A DNA stretch of 45,642 nucleotides. Source: Candidatus Competibacter phosphatis. GTDB lineage: Bacteria > Pseudomonadota > Gammaproteobacteria > Competibacterales > Competibacteraceae. The DNA lies in contig NZ_SPMZ01000006.1 in NCBI RefSeq assembly GCF_012939995.1, positions 1 to 45,642 of the forward strand. The letters run 5' to 3'. The notes under the pieces are model-generated. The model saw only the letters and a list, made by a program, of their open reading frames with translations, was not told where the DNA came from and did no database searches. The position numbers were made by a program, and so were the translations under genes. Each line of letters begins with the position of its first letter. Position 1 is the stretch's first letter. Below are positions 6,693-16,606 of the stretch, piece after piece.

Positions 6693-7616
6693 ATGCCTTC
6701 CGATATCTTGCGCATCGCCACCCGTAAAAGTCCGCTCGCGCTCTGGCAGGCCGAACACGTCGCCGCGCGCTTGCGCCAGCTTCATCCCGAGCTGCGGGTC
6801 GAACTGGTCGGCATGGTCACCCGCGGCGACCAGATTCTCGACAGTCCGCTGGCCAAGATCGGCGGCAAGGGCCTGTTCGTCAAGGAACTGGAACAAGGTC
6901 TGCTGGACGGTCGCGCCGATCTCGCCGTCCATTCCATGAAAGACGTGCCGGTGGATTTCCCCCCCGGCTTGGGCCTCGCCGTGATTCTGGCGCGCGAGGA
7001 CCCGCGCGACGCCTTCGTTTCCAACGCTTATCCCCACCCCGACGCCCTGCCGACCGACGCGCGGATCGGCACCTCCAGCTTGCGCCGGCAATGTCAGTTG
7101 GCGGCCCGTTATCCAAGCTGGCGGATTCATGGCCTGCGCGGCAACGTCAACAGCCGGCTGGCGAAACTGGATGCGGGCGAGTTCGACGCCATCATCCTGG
7201 CCGCCGCCGGCCTGAAGCGGCTGGGATTGGCGAAACGTATCACCGTCGCCTTGGCGCCGGAATTCAGCCTGCCGGCCATCGGCCAAGGGGCGATCGGCGT
7301 GGAATGCCGGCTGGACGACGCCCGAACCCGAACCTTGATCGCCGCGCTCGACGATACCGCCACCCATACCCGAGTCGCGGCGGAACGAGCCTTCAATGCT
7401 CGTCTGCAAGGCGGCTGTCAGGTGCCGATCGCCGGTCACGCTCTATTGGAACAGGATCGGATCTGGCTGCGCGGTCTGGTCGGCGAACCCGACGGCAGCC
7501 GAATCGTGGCCGGTGAGATTCGAGGCCCGGCCACCGATGCCAACACGCTCGGGATCGCGCTGGCCGAGGAGCTGCTCGGGCGCGGCGCCGGCGAAATCCT
7601 GCAACGACTGTTGTGA
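6693..7616 (+). CDS. hemC: Hydroxymethylbilane synthase (porphobilinogen deaminase)
   Basis: Polymerises four porphobilinogens into hydroxymethylbilane in tetrapyrrole synthesis. 307 residues, standard for the family. The catalytic Asp84 (HSMKD) and the dipyrromethane cofactor-binding Cys242 (GGCQVP) are in their classical positions, and the substrate-binding arginines in RGDQIL and TSSLRRQ are present. Starts [19 protein letters not shown]. First gene of a hemC-hemD-hemX-hemY cluster; hemD starts 7 bp after its stop, so co-transcription is expected. Confidence 0.98.
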   Translation: MPSDILRIATRKSPLALWQAEHVAARLRQLHPELRVELVGMVTRGDQILDSPLAKIGGKGLFVKELEQGLLDGRADLAVHSMKDVPVDFPPGLGLAVILAREDPRDAFVSNAYPHPDALPTDARIGTSSLRRQCQLAARYPSWRIHGLRGNVNSRLAKLDAGEFDAIILAAAGLKRLGLAKRITVALAPEFSLPAIGQGAIGVECRLDDARTRTLIAALDDTATHTRVAAERAFNARLQGGCQVPIAGHALLEQDRIWLRGLVGEPDGSRIVAGEIRGPATDANTLGIALAEELLGRGAGEILQRLL

Positions 7617-7623
7617 AAGCGCG

Positions 7624-8421
7624 ATGGATGCACCTCCAACCCTGCACGATCTCGGCGTGCTGGTCACTCGGCCGAAACACCAAGCCGATACGCTGTGCCG
7701 GCTGATCGAAGACCATGGCGGCATCGCCATTCGCTGGCCGACCCTGGTCATCGCCGCACCGCGCGACCCCGCGCCGGCTTTGGCCCTGTTCAACCGGTTG
7801 GCCACTTACGATCTGGCGATTTTCACCAGCGCCAACGCCGTGGAGTGGGCGTTGCCGGCCATCCACGAGCGCGGCGGCATTCCCGATCGACTGGACATCG
7901 CCACCATCGGCCAAGCCAGCGGCCGGGCGCTGGCCCGCCACGGCATCGACCGCTGCCTGCAACCCGGAGACGACTTCAGCAGTGAAGGGTTGCTGGCGTT
8001 GCCACGGTTACGGGAGGTGACCGGTCAGCGCATCGTCATCGTCTGTGGCGAAGGCGGCCGGGAACTACTGGTCGAAACCCTGAGCGCTCGCGGGGCACGG
8101 GTGGACCGCGCCGAAGTCTACCGGCGCGAGCGGCCAACGACCGCTAATATCGAGGGACTGCTGGCACGCTGGAAGCGCGGCGAAATCGGTGCCGTGACCG
8201 TCACCAGCGGTGAAAATCTGCGGAATCTGTTTGATATGCTTGGCGTAGCCGGGCAAGATTATTTATGTGATACACCTCTGATCGTGGTCAGCGCCCGCAT
8301 CCAGCGGATCGCCGCGGAATACGGCTGCCGCCGCCTCTTGCTCGCCCGGGACGCCGGCGACGATGCCATCGTCGCCGCGCTACTCGACCTAACGACGAAT
8401 GCCCTCTCACCCGCTCGGTAA
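7624..8421 (+). CDS. hemD: Uroporphyrinogen-III synthase
   Basis: Cyclises hydroxymethylbilane with inversion of ring D to give uroporphyrinogen III, the branch point to heme and siroheme. 265 residues with the loosely conserved two-domain HemD fold: LGVLVTRPKHQADTL at the start, FTSANAVEWAL (about 71-81), then EVYRRERP and VTVTSGENLRNLFDML in the second domain. ATG 7624 follows hemC by 7 bp. Identification rests on family pattern and on position between hemC and hemX. Confidence 0.95.
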   Translation: MDAPPTLHDLGVLVTRPKHQADTLCRLIEDHGGIAIRWPTLVIAAPRDPAPALALFNRLATYDLAIFTSANAVEWALPAIHERGGIPDRLDIATIGQASGRALARHGIDRCLQPGDDFSSEGLLALPRLREVTGQRIVIVCGEGGRELLVETLSARGARVDRAEVYRRERPTTANIEGLLARWKRGEIGAVTVTSGENLRNLFDMLGVAGQDYLCDTPLIVVSARIQRIAAEYGCRRLLLARDAGDDAIVAALLDLTTNALSPAR

Positions 8422-8428
8422 CCATGAC

Positions 8429-9898
8429 ATGACAGACAAAGCAACCGATCCCGGAACCACCAACGCCGCGCCCGCCGCGCCCGAAACTCCAATCACCCCG
8501 CAACTCGCCAAAACCGCCCCACCCGTTCCGCCACCCGCGCCCAAGAGCGGTCGAGGACTGGCGGCGTTCGCCTTACTAGTCGCGCTGGGCGCCGGCGGCG
8601 GCAGTGGCTATCTCTGGTACCAGGGGCAGCAGGATCAGGCGGCCCAGACCGCTCGGCTGGACCAAGCGGTCAAACAGGCCATCGCCCAGCGCGACCCCGA
8701 GTTTCAGGCGCTGAAGAGCCAGATCCAGCAACTGCAAGCGTTCAAGGGTGGGCTCGATCAGTTGCGCACCGACGATCAGGCGCTCAAGGAGCAACTGCTG
8801 GGCTTGACCGGCGATTTGCAACCGCTGAAAAACGCCGCGGAACTGAGCAAGGGCGAAGTCGAGGTCGTCAAGAGTGAAATCAAGCTGCTGCGGGAAGGCC
8901 AGGACTCCCACAAGGCCAACGTCCAGCAGCAGAAAGAACAGCTCGACGCCGCGTTGCGGGAGCAGGAAACCCGCTTGGGTAAACTGAGCGAGCACCTCCA
9001 GAACCTGCAACTCAGCCATAACGGCTTGTCGGAAAATCTGGAAACAGTCAAAACCGTGGCCTCGCAGGGTGGCGACGTCAATGCCTTCCCATTGGCGGAA
9101 GCGGACTTCCTGCTGCGCTTGGCCGACACCAAGCTCAAGCTGGAACGCAATGTTCCCGCCGCCCAACTGGCATTGGAAACCGCTCAGAAGCGACTCCAGG
9201 CCGTCAACGAAAATGGGCTAGCTTCACTGCGAACCATGTTGGGTGAGGCCATCGCCAGCCTGCGCGGCGTTAAGCTGCCCGATCTCTCCGGCCTGGCGCA
9301 CAAGGTGCTGGAGCTGGAAAAAGAAGCCACTGCATTGCCGCTGAAGATCGACTCGGGCGTACCCGACATCAAGAACCGGGTCAAGCCGGCCACCGACGTT
9401 GCCGTGAGCGACGACGTCAACCGTCCCTGGTGGGACCGTGCCACCGAAGCGATCTGGAATCAGTTCAAGGACATCGTGGTAATTCGGCGCGAGCGTAATG
9501 AAGCGCCGCCGCTGATCGCCCGCGAAGCGGAGTATTTCCTGCGCCAGAACCTGCAACTGGAACTGGAAAGCATGCGCATGGCGCTGTTGGGCGACAACGC
9601 CCAAGCCTTCCAGGACTCCAATCAACAAATTCGCGACTGGATCGAAACGTATTTCGATACTCAGGACTCGCGGGTCACCGCGTTCCTTGCGGAGTTGCAA
9701 GCCCTGCGGGCGGTGCAGTTCAATCCCTACATCCCGGATCTGACCAGTCTGAACCGGGCATTCAACGACTTCATGACCCAACGGCATCCCATTCGCGCCG
9801 TGCGGCGGACGCCGGCAACCTCGACGGTCGTGCCGGCGACGGCCCCGACGGCGGAAGTTTCGACCGAACAGCCGGCGGCCGAGGAGGAACAACAATGA
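8429..9898 (+). CDS. hemX: HemX-like membrane protein of the heme cluster
   Basis: 489 residues. A short Ala/Pro-rich cytoplasmic tail is followed by one transmembrane helix (about 42-62, AAFALLVALGAGGGSGYLWY). A long heptad-rich coiled coil (about 70-220) and a periplasmic helical domain with WWDRATEAIWNQFKDIVVIRR follow. HemX proteins are often labelled uroporphyrinogen-III C-methyltransferase by transfer, but this region has no SAM-binding methyltransferase domain. Its exact role in tetrapyrrole metabolism is unsettled. The chosen ATG 8429 follows hemD by 7 bp; an upstream in-frame start at 8399 would overlap hemD. The stop overlaps the hemY start (ATGA). Confidence 0.93.
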   Translation: MTDKATDPGTTNAAPAAPETPITPQLAKTAPPVPPPAPKSGRGLAAFALLVALGAGGGSGYLWYQGQQDQAAQTARLDQAVKQAIAQRDPEFQALKSQIQQLQAFKGGLDQLRTDDQALKEQLLGLTGDLQPLKNAAELSKGEVEVVKSEIKLLREGQDSHKANVQQQKEQLDAALREQETRLGKLSEHLQNLQLSHNGLSENLETVKTVASQGGDVNAFPLAEADFLLRLADTKLKLERNVPAAQLALETAQKRLQAVNENGLASLRTMLGEAIASLRGVKLPDLSGLAHKVLELEKEATALPLKIDSGVPDIKNRVKPATDVAVSDDVNRPWWDRATEAIWNQFKDIVVIRRERNEAPPLIAREAEYFLRQNLQLELESMRMALLGDNAQAFQDSNQQIRDWIETYFDTQDSRVTAFLAELQALRAVQFNPYIPDLTSLNRAFNDFMTQRHPIRAVRRTPATSTVVPATAPTAEVSTEQPAAEEEQQ

Positions 9899-11182
9899 GG
9901 TTTCTGATCGGTGTTATCGTCACTTTGTTCATCTCGGTCTGGATGGCGCTGTCGCTCCGGCAAGACCCCGGCTATGCCATGTTCAGCATGGGTCAGTGGA
10001 CCGTCGAAACCAGCCTTGCCTTCTTCGCCATTTTCCTGGCGATCGCCTTCTTCGTGTTTTATCTGCTGGTCCGGCTGGCGGTCCGGCTGTGGCAGACACC
10101 GGGACAAACCTTGCAGGCCAACCAGCGTCGGCTGAACAAGAAGGCGCGACGCTTGCTGGACCTCGGCAACCGGCAACTGGCGGCCGGTCAGTGGCTGACC
10201 GCCGAGAAAACCCTGCTGAAAGGCGCGGAGTACAGCGAAACCCCCGCCCTGCACTACCTGGGCGCGGCGCGCGCCATTCACCACATCAACGACATCAGGT
10301 GGCGCCGCGACCTGCACTTGCGCCGGGCCGAGGATGCACCGGACGCCGACAAGCTGACGGTGCAACTGACCCGCGCGGAATTCCTGTTGGACGACGGGGA
10401 CGCCGAACAGGCCCGCGTCATCCTGGAATCGCTGCACAACCTCAACCCGCGCCATCCAGGCATACTGCAATGGCTGGCCAAAGCCTACCAGCAACTGCAT
10501 GCCTGGGAACCGTTGCAAAAACTGCTGCCGGAGGCGCAGAAACAAAAGGCATTGAGCGCCGAATCGTTTGCCGAGTTGCAGAGCCAAACCTATCGAGCGC
10601 TACTGGAAAGTGCCGCCGCCAGCGGTTCGTTGGACCGGCTGCGGGCACTGTGGAAAAAAAACGCCGGTGGTACTCCGCGAGGAAGACGAAGCATTCCTGG
10701 TTGATTACGCCATCGCCCTGTGCGATTGCGAAGCGATCGACGATGCCGAGGCGTTGCTGCGCGAAGCGATCGACCGGCGCTGGAGCGTGAAGCTGGTGGT
10801 CGGTTACGGGATGCTGGGGCGCGGCAACGCCACCGCGCAACTGGCCGCCGCCGAGGGCTGGTTGGCCAAGCACGGTGACGACCCCTATCTGCTGCTGACA
10901 CTGGGTCGGCTGGCCAAGCGCTGCCAGCAGAACGGCAAGGCCCGCGACTACCTGGAACGCAGCATCCGGCTGATGCCGACGCCGGACGCCTATCAGGAAC
11001 TGGGCGAACTGCTGCAATCCCTGCATGAACTCACCTATGCCGGCCAATGTTTCCACGCCGGCTTGCGGCTGCTGGTCGGCAAACCGCAGGAGAAACAGGG
11101 CGCGATGCTGCCCGCCAGCGAATCGATGCAACAACTTGAAGGACCGGCGAATCAGACGCCCGCACCGGCGACGGCTGGCTAA
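9895..11182 (+). CDS. hemY: HemY-like TPR membrane protein, one frameshift
   Basis: Full span encodes about 428 residues when one base is removed from an A8 run at 10654-10661. The first frame ends soon after at 10704, and the second continues as LWKKTPVVLREEDEAFLVDYA to TAA 11182. Two N-terminal membrane helices (about 2-20 and 41-63) are followed by TPR repeats, the layout of gammaproteobacterial HemY. This is not the protoporphyrinogen oxidase of the same name. It is thought to help hand over late tetrapyrroles. The start overlaps hemX by 4 bp. Because the two halves are otherwise perfect, the extra A is probably a sequencing error. Confidence 0.9.
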
Positions 11183-11308
11183 ACCGAGCTAAACCTGACT
11201 AAACCGGTGGGTGGTTGCGAAAACCGCCCGCCGGTATTTCCAAGGGCATCAGCTACTGCCAGCCATGCTCTGCCATGGCCTAGCGTAAAAATCGCGAGGA
11301 TAAACGAA

Positions 11309-12554
11309 GTGGCGCTGATCGAGGGGTTTCGTGTACAAAATTACCGCGCACTACGAGACGTAACGCTCGGTAAACTCTCCGGTCAACCAAAAATTGATTC
11401 GCTAACCCCTTTTACAGTGGTGATTGGAAAGAACGGCACAGGTAAAAGCACGCTCTTCGATGCCTTCGGTTTTGTCGCTGATTGTTTGACGCTGGATGTA
11501 GAAACCGCTTGTGATCAAAAACAGCGTGGCGGTTTCGAGCGTCTACGTTCGATGGGATCAAAAGAAGCGATCCGCTTCGAAATCCATTACCGCGAAGCAA
11601 CTAACGAACGACCTATTACCTATGAACTAGCAATCGGATTAGATGATTTTGGAAGACCATTTGTCGAGTCTGAGGTCTTGAAACAACGCCGCAAAGGACA
11701 AAAGTACGGTCGACCTTATCCTTTTCTGCGCCTCCACCATGGCAGAGGTATGGTGTGGGCTGGCGAGGATGCAGTAGAAGACGATGCAAGAACCGAGAAC
11801 GAGGAGGACCGTGCCCAGGAGACAGTTGAATTGACTGATCCACGCCAACTCGGCATCGCTACGCTAGGGACGCTCAGAGAACATCCTCGCATCAAACGCT
11901 TCCGCGATTTCCTAAAAGGCTGGTACCTATCTTATTTCCATCCGGACGCTGCGCGTAGTCTTCCCAGTGCGGGTCCGCAGAAACACTTAAACGTGCATGG
12001 AGACAATATCGGCAACGTCGTGCAATTTATGGAGCGGGAACATAAGGCACGATTCAAAACTATTCTGGAACACATTGCAGCCAAAATTCCGGGCGTTACC
12101 AGTATTGATACTCATGTAACCGAGGATAAGCGGGTGCTGCTTCGTTTCAATGATGGCGCTTTCAAAGATCCTTTTTTTTGCCCAACAAATGTCTGATGGC
12201 ACATTGAAAATTTTCGCTTACTTATTGCTACTGGAAGATCCAGATCCTCCACCATTCATTTGCATTGAAGAACCAGAAAATGGTCTGTATCACAAGCTAC
12301 TGGAAACATTAGCTGAGGAGTTCCGCTCCCACGCAACCGGAAGAAAAAAATGCGTCACAGATTTTCGTGACTACACATCAGCCATATTTTGTCGACGCTC
12401 TAACACCAAAAAGAGGTGTGGACGCTGGAGAAAGAGGAAGATGGTTATTCTACCGTGCATCGTGCCTCCGACCTAGAAATCGTGAAAAATCTGGTTGCTG
12501 AGGGATTACCACTGGGGGGGATTGTGGTACAGCGATTATCTCGATGTGAGGTGA
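11309..12554 (+). pseudogene. AAA family ATPase (AAA_15/21, OLD/SMC-like), four homopolymer frameshifts
   Basis: Reconstructed protein of about 413 residues from GTG 11309 (VALIEGFRVQNYRALRDV, preceded by GAGGA). ABC-type ATPase head: Walker A GKNGTGKST (about 40-48), signature-like QMSDGTLKIFAYLLLLEDP, Walker B FICIEEPENGLYHKLL, and H-loop IFVTTHQPYFVDAL. It ends GLPLGGLWYSDYLDVR at TGA 12552-12554. Four single extra bases break the frame: T8 at 12172-12179, A7 at 12344-12350, A5 at 12408-12412 and G7 at 12514-12520. Every one is a homopolymer gain, so error is as likely as decay. The following DUF4276 gene starts 2 bp later, so the two form a module. Lower GC than hemY and ubiD; probably acquired. 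Likely role: sensor/motor of a two-gene defence system. Confidence 0.8.
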
Positions 12555-12556
12555 GT

Positions 12557-13213
12557 ATGCACATCGAGATTCTGGTCGAAGATCAATCGGGGGAAAAATT
12601 GTTGGAAACGCTGCTGCCACAACTACTGGGATCACAAGGCGAACCTCATACTTGGCGCCTATTCGCCTACAAAGGCATTGGCCGCATCCCTCAAGGATTA
12701 TCTACGAAAGGCGACCCTTCCAAACGGATTCTGCTCGATCAATTGCCGAAACTGTTACGTGGTTATGGGAAAACACCTGGAATTGATGCGGTTGTGGTGA
12801 TATTGGATGTAGACAAACGCAATTGCATTGAATTTTTGCACGAGCTGCAAGTCGTGACTGAATCTTGTCACCCTCATGCACCAAAAACCTTGTTCCGACT
12901 AGCCATTGAAGAGATGGAAGCTTGGTATCTTGGCGACCAACAAGCCTTGATGGAAGCTTATCCACGGGCCAAGCGGAAAGTGCTAGACAGCTATATACAA
13001 GATAGCACCTGTGGGACTTGGGAGCTACTCGCGGACGCAATATATCCAGGAGGCTCGGCAGCCATCAAAAAAGCCGGATGGCCATTGCCGGGACAGGTGA
13101 AGTACGGATGGGCTGAAAAAATCGGGCCGCTAATGGACCCGGAGCAAAATACATCACCCAGTTTTTGCAAACTGCGCGATGGCTTACGTCGACTGGTCGC
13201 GAGCGCAAGCTAA
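12557..13213 (+). CDS. DUF4276 (Toprim-like) protein, partner of the AAA ATPase
   Basis: 218 residues. Begins MHIEILVEDQSGEKLLETLL, where Glu8 takes the place of the Toprim catalytic acid. VVVILDVD (Asp84, Asp86) supplies a DxD motif, and FRLAIEEMEAWYLGD (about 113-127) is the conserved segment of DUF4276. Toprim folds serve nucleases and related enzymes, so it may be the effector of the pair with the upstream ATPase, comparable in layout to the PARIS system (an AAA ATPase with a DUF4435 Toprim protein). That functional parallel is inference. The start ATG 12557 follows GGTGAGT and the ATPase stop by 2 bp. The gene is intact, unlike its partner. Confidence 0.82.
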   Translation: MHIEILVEDQSGEKLLETLLPQLLGSQGEPHTWRLFAYKGIGRIPQGLSTKGDPSKRILLDQLPKLLRGYGKTPGIDAVVVILDVDKRNCIEFLHELQVVTESCHPHAPKTLFRLAIEEMEAWYLGDQQALMEAYPRAKRKVLDSYIQDSTCGTWELLADAIYPGGSAAIKKAGWPLPGQVKYGWAEKIGPLMDPEQNTSPSFCKLRDGLRRLVASAS

Positions 13214-13273
13214 AGTAAAATCAGGAGTCATTTTCACCCATTTGGGAGCATTTGCATCTCATGCATCCGGTTT

Positions 13274-14290
13274 TTATCGCGCCGAAAACTCGAAGGAATC
13301 GTAGAACAGTTGTTCGACTGGTAGCCCAAGAGCGGCGAACACCGGTTTGGCGGCTTCGATCATCGGCGGCGGGCCACTCATGTAGACGTCATGACCGCTC
13401 AGGTCGGGATAATCCACTGCGACCGCCTCATGCACCCAGCCAGTACGTCCTTGCCAATCGTCCTCTGGACGTGCCTCCGACAACACCGGCGTATAGCGGA
13501 AATTCGCATGTTCCGCCGCCCACTGACGCGGCAACGCGTCCAGATACAGATCGACTTTCGCCCGCGCGCCCCAATACAAATGCAACGGCTGCTCCAGCCC
13601 AATGTGAAAGGCGTGCTCCAGCATGCCTTTCAGCGGCGCGAAGCCGGTGCCGCCGCCCATCAGAATAATCGGCCGAGGAGAATCCTCGCGCAGGAAGAAC
13701 GTCCCCAATGGTCCCTGAAACCGCAGCAGTGACTTGTCCTTCATCCGCTCAAAGACGTGATCGGTGAAAAACCCGCCCGGCACATGGCGCACATGCAGTT
13801 CCAGCAGATCGTCGGCATGAGGCGGGTTGGCCAGCGAAAAACCGCGCCGCCGCCCATCGGCCAGCAGGATATCCACATACTGACCGGCCAGAAATTGCAA
13901 ACGCTCGATGCTCGGCGGCCGTAGATAAAGCCTCATGACGTCCGGCGCCAACAATTCCCGCTGCTCCACCCGGCAGGGCAAAGTCCGAACCACGATATCA
14001 GCCACACTCTTGACCTCACGCGCTTCGATCACTAGATCCGAACGCGGCCGGGCCTGACACAGTAGCGCCTTACCGGCATTCTGCTCGGCCTCGCTCAAAG
14101 CCGGCGGGCGGCCATCGGGATAGCCGACCTCGCCAGACAGAATCGTCGCCATGCAAGACCCACAAGTTCCATTACGGCAACCGTAGGGCAACACATTGCC
14201 CTTCTCGCGCAGGGCGGCGTCCAGCACCGACTCATTGTTCTCGACCTGAAATTCATGGCCGCTCGGCTGGAGGGTGACGTGATAAGACAT
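13274..14290 (-). CDS. Ferredoxin-dependent NAD(P)H-flavin type reductase (CDP-6-deoxy-delta-3,4-glucoseen reductase-like)
   Basis: 338 residues, intact. An N-terminal plant-type [2Fe-2S] domain (about 1-90) has CRNGTCGSC plus a fourth cysteine at LLCQARP. It is followed by a ferredoxin-reductase flavin domain (RGFSLANPP, about 148-156) and an NAD(P)-binding domain (ILMGGGTGFAPLKGML, about 209-224; VYMSGPPPMIEA, about 302-313). Database names for such proteins refer to ascarylose synthesis, but no sugar genes are nearby. It lies 73 bp downstream of ubiD on the same strand, like the flavin reductase fre next to ubiD in Escherichia coli, so supply of reduced flavin or another electron-transfer role near quinone synthesis is plausible. 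The physiological substrate is not determined. Confidence 0.88.
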   Translation of the reverse strand: MSYHVTLQPSGHEFQVENNESVLDAALREKGNVLPYGCRNGTCGSCMATILSGEVGYPDGRPPALSEAEQNAGKALLCQARPRSDLVIEAREVKSVADIVVRTLPCRVEQRELLAPDVMRLYLRPPSIERLQFLAGQYVDILLADGRRRGFSLANPPHADDLLELHVRHVPGGFFTDHVFERMKDKSLLRFQGPLGTFFLREDSPRPIILMGGGTGFAPLKGMLEHAFHIGLEQPLHLYWGARAKVDLYLDALPRQWAAEHANFRYTPVLSEARPEDDWQGRTGWVHEAVAVDYPDLSGHDVYMSGPPPMIEAAKPVFAALGLPVEQLFYDSFEFSAR

Positions 14291-14363
14291 GATCGATTTT
14301 GTCTCTCTTTTTTATTGGACGCGGGCTGTTTAGAAGCGTATTCGCCCGCTCGGTTCGCCGAAC

Positions 14364-15827
14364 CTACAATCCCAGCTCATCCCACAACGCATCCACCCGC
14401 TGTTTCACCGCCGGACTCATCGCAATCGGCCGACCCCATTCGCGCGTGGTCTCGCCGGGCCATTTGTTGGTGGCATCGAAGCCGATCTTCGAACCCAAAC
14501 CGGATACCGGCGAGGCGAAATCCAGATAGTCGATCGGCGTATTTTCGATCATGACCGTATCCCGTACCGGGTCCATGCGGGTGGTCATGGCCCAGATCAC
14601 GTCTTTCCAATCGCGAGCGTTCACGTCCTCGTCCACCACGATTACGAACTTGGTGTACATGAATTGGCGCAGGAACGACCAGACCCCCAGCATCACCCGC
14701 TTGGCATGCCCCGGATACTGCTTACGCATCGCCACCACCGCCAGCCGGTAGGAACAACCCTCCGGTGGCAGGTAGAAATCGACGATTTCGGGAAACTGCT
14801 TTTGCAGGATCGGCACGAACACTTCGTTCAAGGCCACGCCGAGAATCGCCGGTTCGTCCGGCGGGCGACCGGTGTAGGTGCTGTGATAAATCGGTTGCTC
14901 GCGGTGAGTGATGCGCTCAATGGTGAACACCGGAAAGCGATCCACCTCGTTGTAGTAGCCGGTATGGTCGCCGAACGGCCCTTCCAACGCGGTTTCGTCG
15001 GGGGCGATGTGTCCCTCCAGCACCAACTCGGCGCTGGCCGGGACCTGCAATTCGCTGCCCAGACATTGCGCCAGCTCGGTGCGCGAGCCACGCAGCAGCC
15101 CGGCAAACGCGTATTCCGACAGGGTATCCGGCACCGGCGTCACCGCCGCCAGAATGGTCGCCGGATCGGCGCCCAGCGCCACCGCGATGGGAAACGGCTC
15201 GCCGGGTCGGGCCTGCCGCCAGTCACGGAAATCCAGCGCTCCGCCGCGATGGGCCAGCCAGCGCATGATCACCTTATTCCGCCCGATCACCTGCTGGCGG
15301 TAAATCCCCAGATTCTGGCGCGGCTTGTTCGGCCCTCGGGTCACCACCAGACCCCAGGTGATCAACGGCCCGGCATCCTCCGGCCAACAGTGCTGCACCG
15401 GCAATCGCGCCAAGTCCACATCGGCCGCTTCGATCACTCGTTCCTGACAGGGTGGCCGACCGATCTTCTTCGGCGCCATGTCCAGCACCTTCTTGAAGAT
15501 CGGCAATTTCTCCCAGGCATCGCGCATTCCCTTGGGCGGGTCCGGCTCCTTGAGAAAAGCCAGCAGTTTGCCGACCTCGCGCAACGCTTCCACGTCGTCC
15601 GCGCCCATGCCCAGCGCCACCCGACGCGGCGTGCCGAACAGGTTGCCCAACACCGGAATCACATGACCCTTAGGATTTTCGAACAGCAACGCCGGCCCAC
15701 CGGCCCGCAGAACCCGGTCGCAAATCTCGGTCATCTCCAAGTGCGGATCGACGGCGACTCGGATACGTTTCAGCTCGCCGAGCCGCTCCAGTTGGGCGAT
15801 AAAATCGCGCAGGTCCCTATACTGCAT
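14364..15827 (-). CDS. ubiD: 4-hydroxy-3-polyprenylbenzoate decarboxylase
   Basis: 487 residues, the usual length. Decarboxylates 3-polyprenyl-4-hydroxybenzoate in ubiquinone synthesis using the prenylated flavin made by UbiX. Starts [22 protein letters not shown] at ATG 15827, with GAG about 10 bp upstream; an upstream ATG at 15839 is less likely. Family marks include [24 protein letters not shown] (prenyl-FMN/metal site with the conserved glutamates), [10 protein letters not shown] and [19 protein letters not shown]. The gene is intact. Confidence 0.97.
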   Translation of the reverse strand: MQYRDLRDFIAQLERLGELKRIRVAVDPHLEMTEICDRVLRAGGPALLFENPKGHVIPVLGNLFGTPRRVALGMGADDVEALREVGKLLAFLKEPDPPKGMRDAWEKLPIFKKVLDMAPKKIGRPPCQERVIEAADVDLARLPVQHCWPEDAGPLITWGLVVTRGPNKPRQNLGIYRQQVIGRNKVIMRWLAHRGGALDFRDWRQARPGEPFPIAVALGADPATILAAVTPVPDTLSEYAFAGLLRGSRTELAQCLGSELQVPASAELVLEGHIAPDETALEGPFGDHTGYYNEVDRFPVFTIERITHREQPIYHSTYTGRPPDEPAILGVALNEVFVPILQKQFPEIVDFYLPPEGCSYRLAVVAMRKQYPGHAKRVMLGVWSFLRQFMYTKFVIVVDEDVNARDWKDVIWAMTTRMDPVRDTVMIENTPIDYLDFASPVSGLGSKIGFDATNKWPGETTREWGRPIAMSPAVKQRVDALWDELGL

Positions 15828-16071
15828 GTGAAATCTCATTCAAGTTAGGTGACGCTATCAGCAAAAATAGCCCATCATGTCTACTGGGCATTCCACAATA
15901 GGGAATAACATTATCATTCCAGGAAATCGCGCTCTACCTTGGCGCACACTCGTAGCGTTTCCAACCGAGTCACCCTACACTGTCGCTGGTCTTGTTGCCG
16001 CATTTTACGCTCGCACTCTTGTACTCCATTCCAATGACTATTCCATTTCACACTCTCGCGCAGGAAATATC

Positions 16072-16605
16072 ATGAAATTCCTGCTCCGTATCGCCGCTGC
16101 CATTGATGCATTGAACACGACCATCGGACGCTGGATGAGTTGGCTGATACTGTTTTGCACCCTGACCAGTGCCGTCACCGCCACATTACGCTACACCCTC
16201 GACTGGGGATCCAATGCGCTGCTGGAAGCGCAATGGTTCATGTTCGGGCTAGTGTTCCTATTCTGTTCAGCTTGGACCTTATGGGAAGGCGGCCATGTTC
16301 GCATTGACATCCTGCATGCCAAACTGCCGCCAGTCGTGCAAATTTGGATTGAGATTCTTGGTGCATTACTCTTTTTGTTGCCAGCGTGCCTGCTGATCGC
16401 CATCGATGCTTGGAATTATTTTCTCATCGCGTTCCAGACTCGCGAAGCCTCACCGAATCCCGGCGGACTGCTCTGGTGGCCGCTTAAGCTGGCAATCCCG
16501 GTCGCTTTCGTACTGCTCAGCCTGCAAGGAATTTCCGAAACCATCAAAAACATAGCGATCTTGACCGGTGATCGTCCGTTGCCGGTGCGCAAGGGAGGGC
16601 ATTGA
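16072..16605 (+). CDS. dctQ: TRAP transporter small permease (DctQ)
   Basis: 177 residues with four transmembrane helices. It shows the DctQ pattern: LEAQWFMFGLVFLFCSAWTL followed by EGGHVRIDIL, where the HVRID motif is diagnostic. ATG 16072 is preceded by CAGGAAATATC; the open frame extends back to 15877 but that part is not protein-like. It forms the membrane complex with DctM, whose start is 1 bp after this stop. The 15828-16071 interval holds the divergent promoters of ubiD and this gene; I see no clear operator. Confidence 0.93.
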   Translation: MKFLLRIAAAIDALNTTIGRWMSWLILFCTLTSAVTATLRYTLDWGSNALLEAQWFMFGLVFLFCSAWTLWEGGHVRIDILHAKLPPVVQIWIEILGALLFLLPACLLIAIDAWNYFLIAFQTREASPNPGGLLWWPLKLAIPVAFVLLSLQGISETIKNIAILTGDRPLPVRKGGH

Positions 16606-16606
16606 G

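Noticed and set aside
8399..8428. Upstream start for hemX (MPSHPLGNHD)
   Set aside because: It would overlap the hemD end by 23 bp and adds residues not typical of the family; ATG 8429 fits operon spacing.
14664..15848. 394-codon plus-strand frame opposite ubiD
   Set aside because: Antisense shadow of an intact, well-conserved gene.
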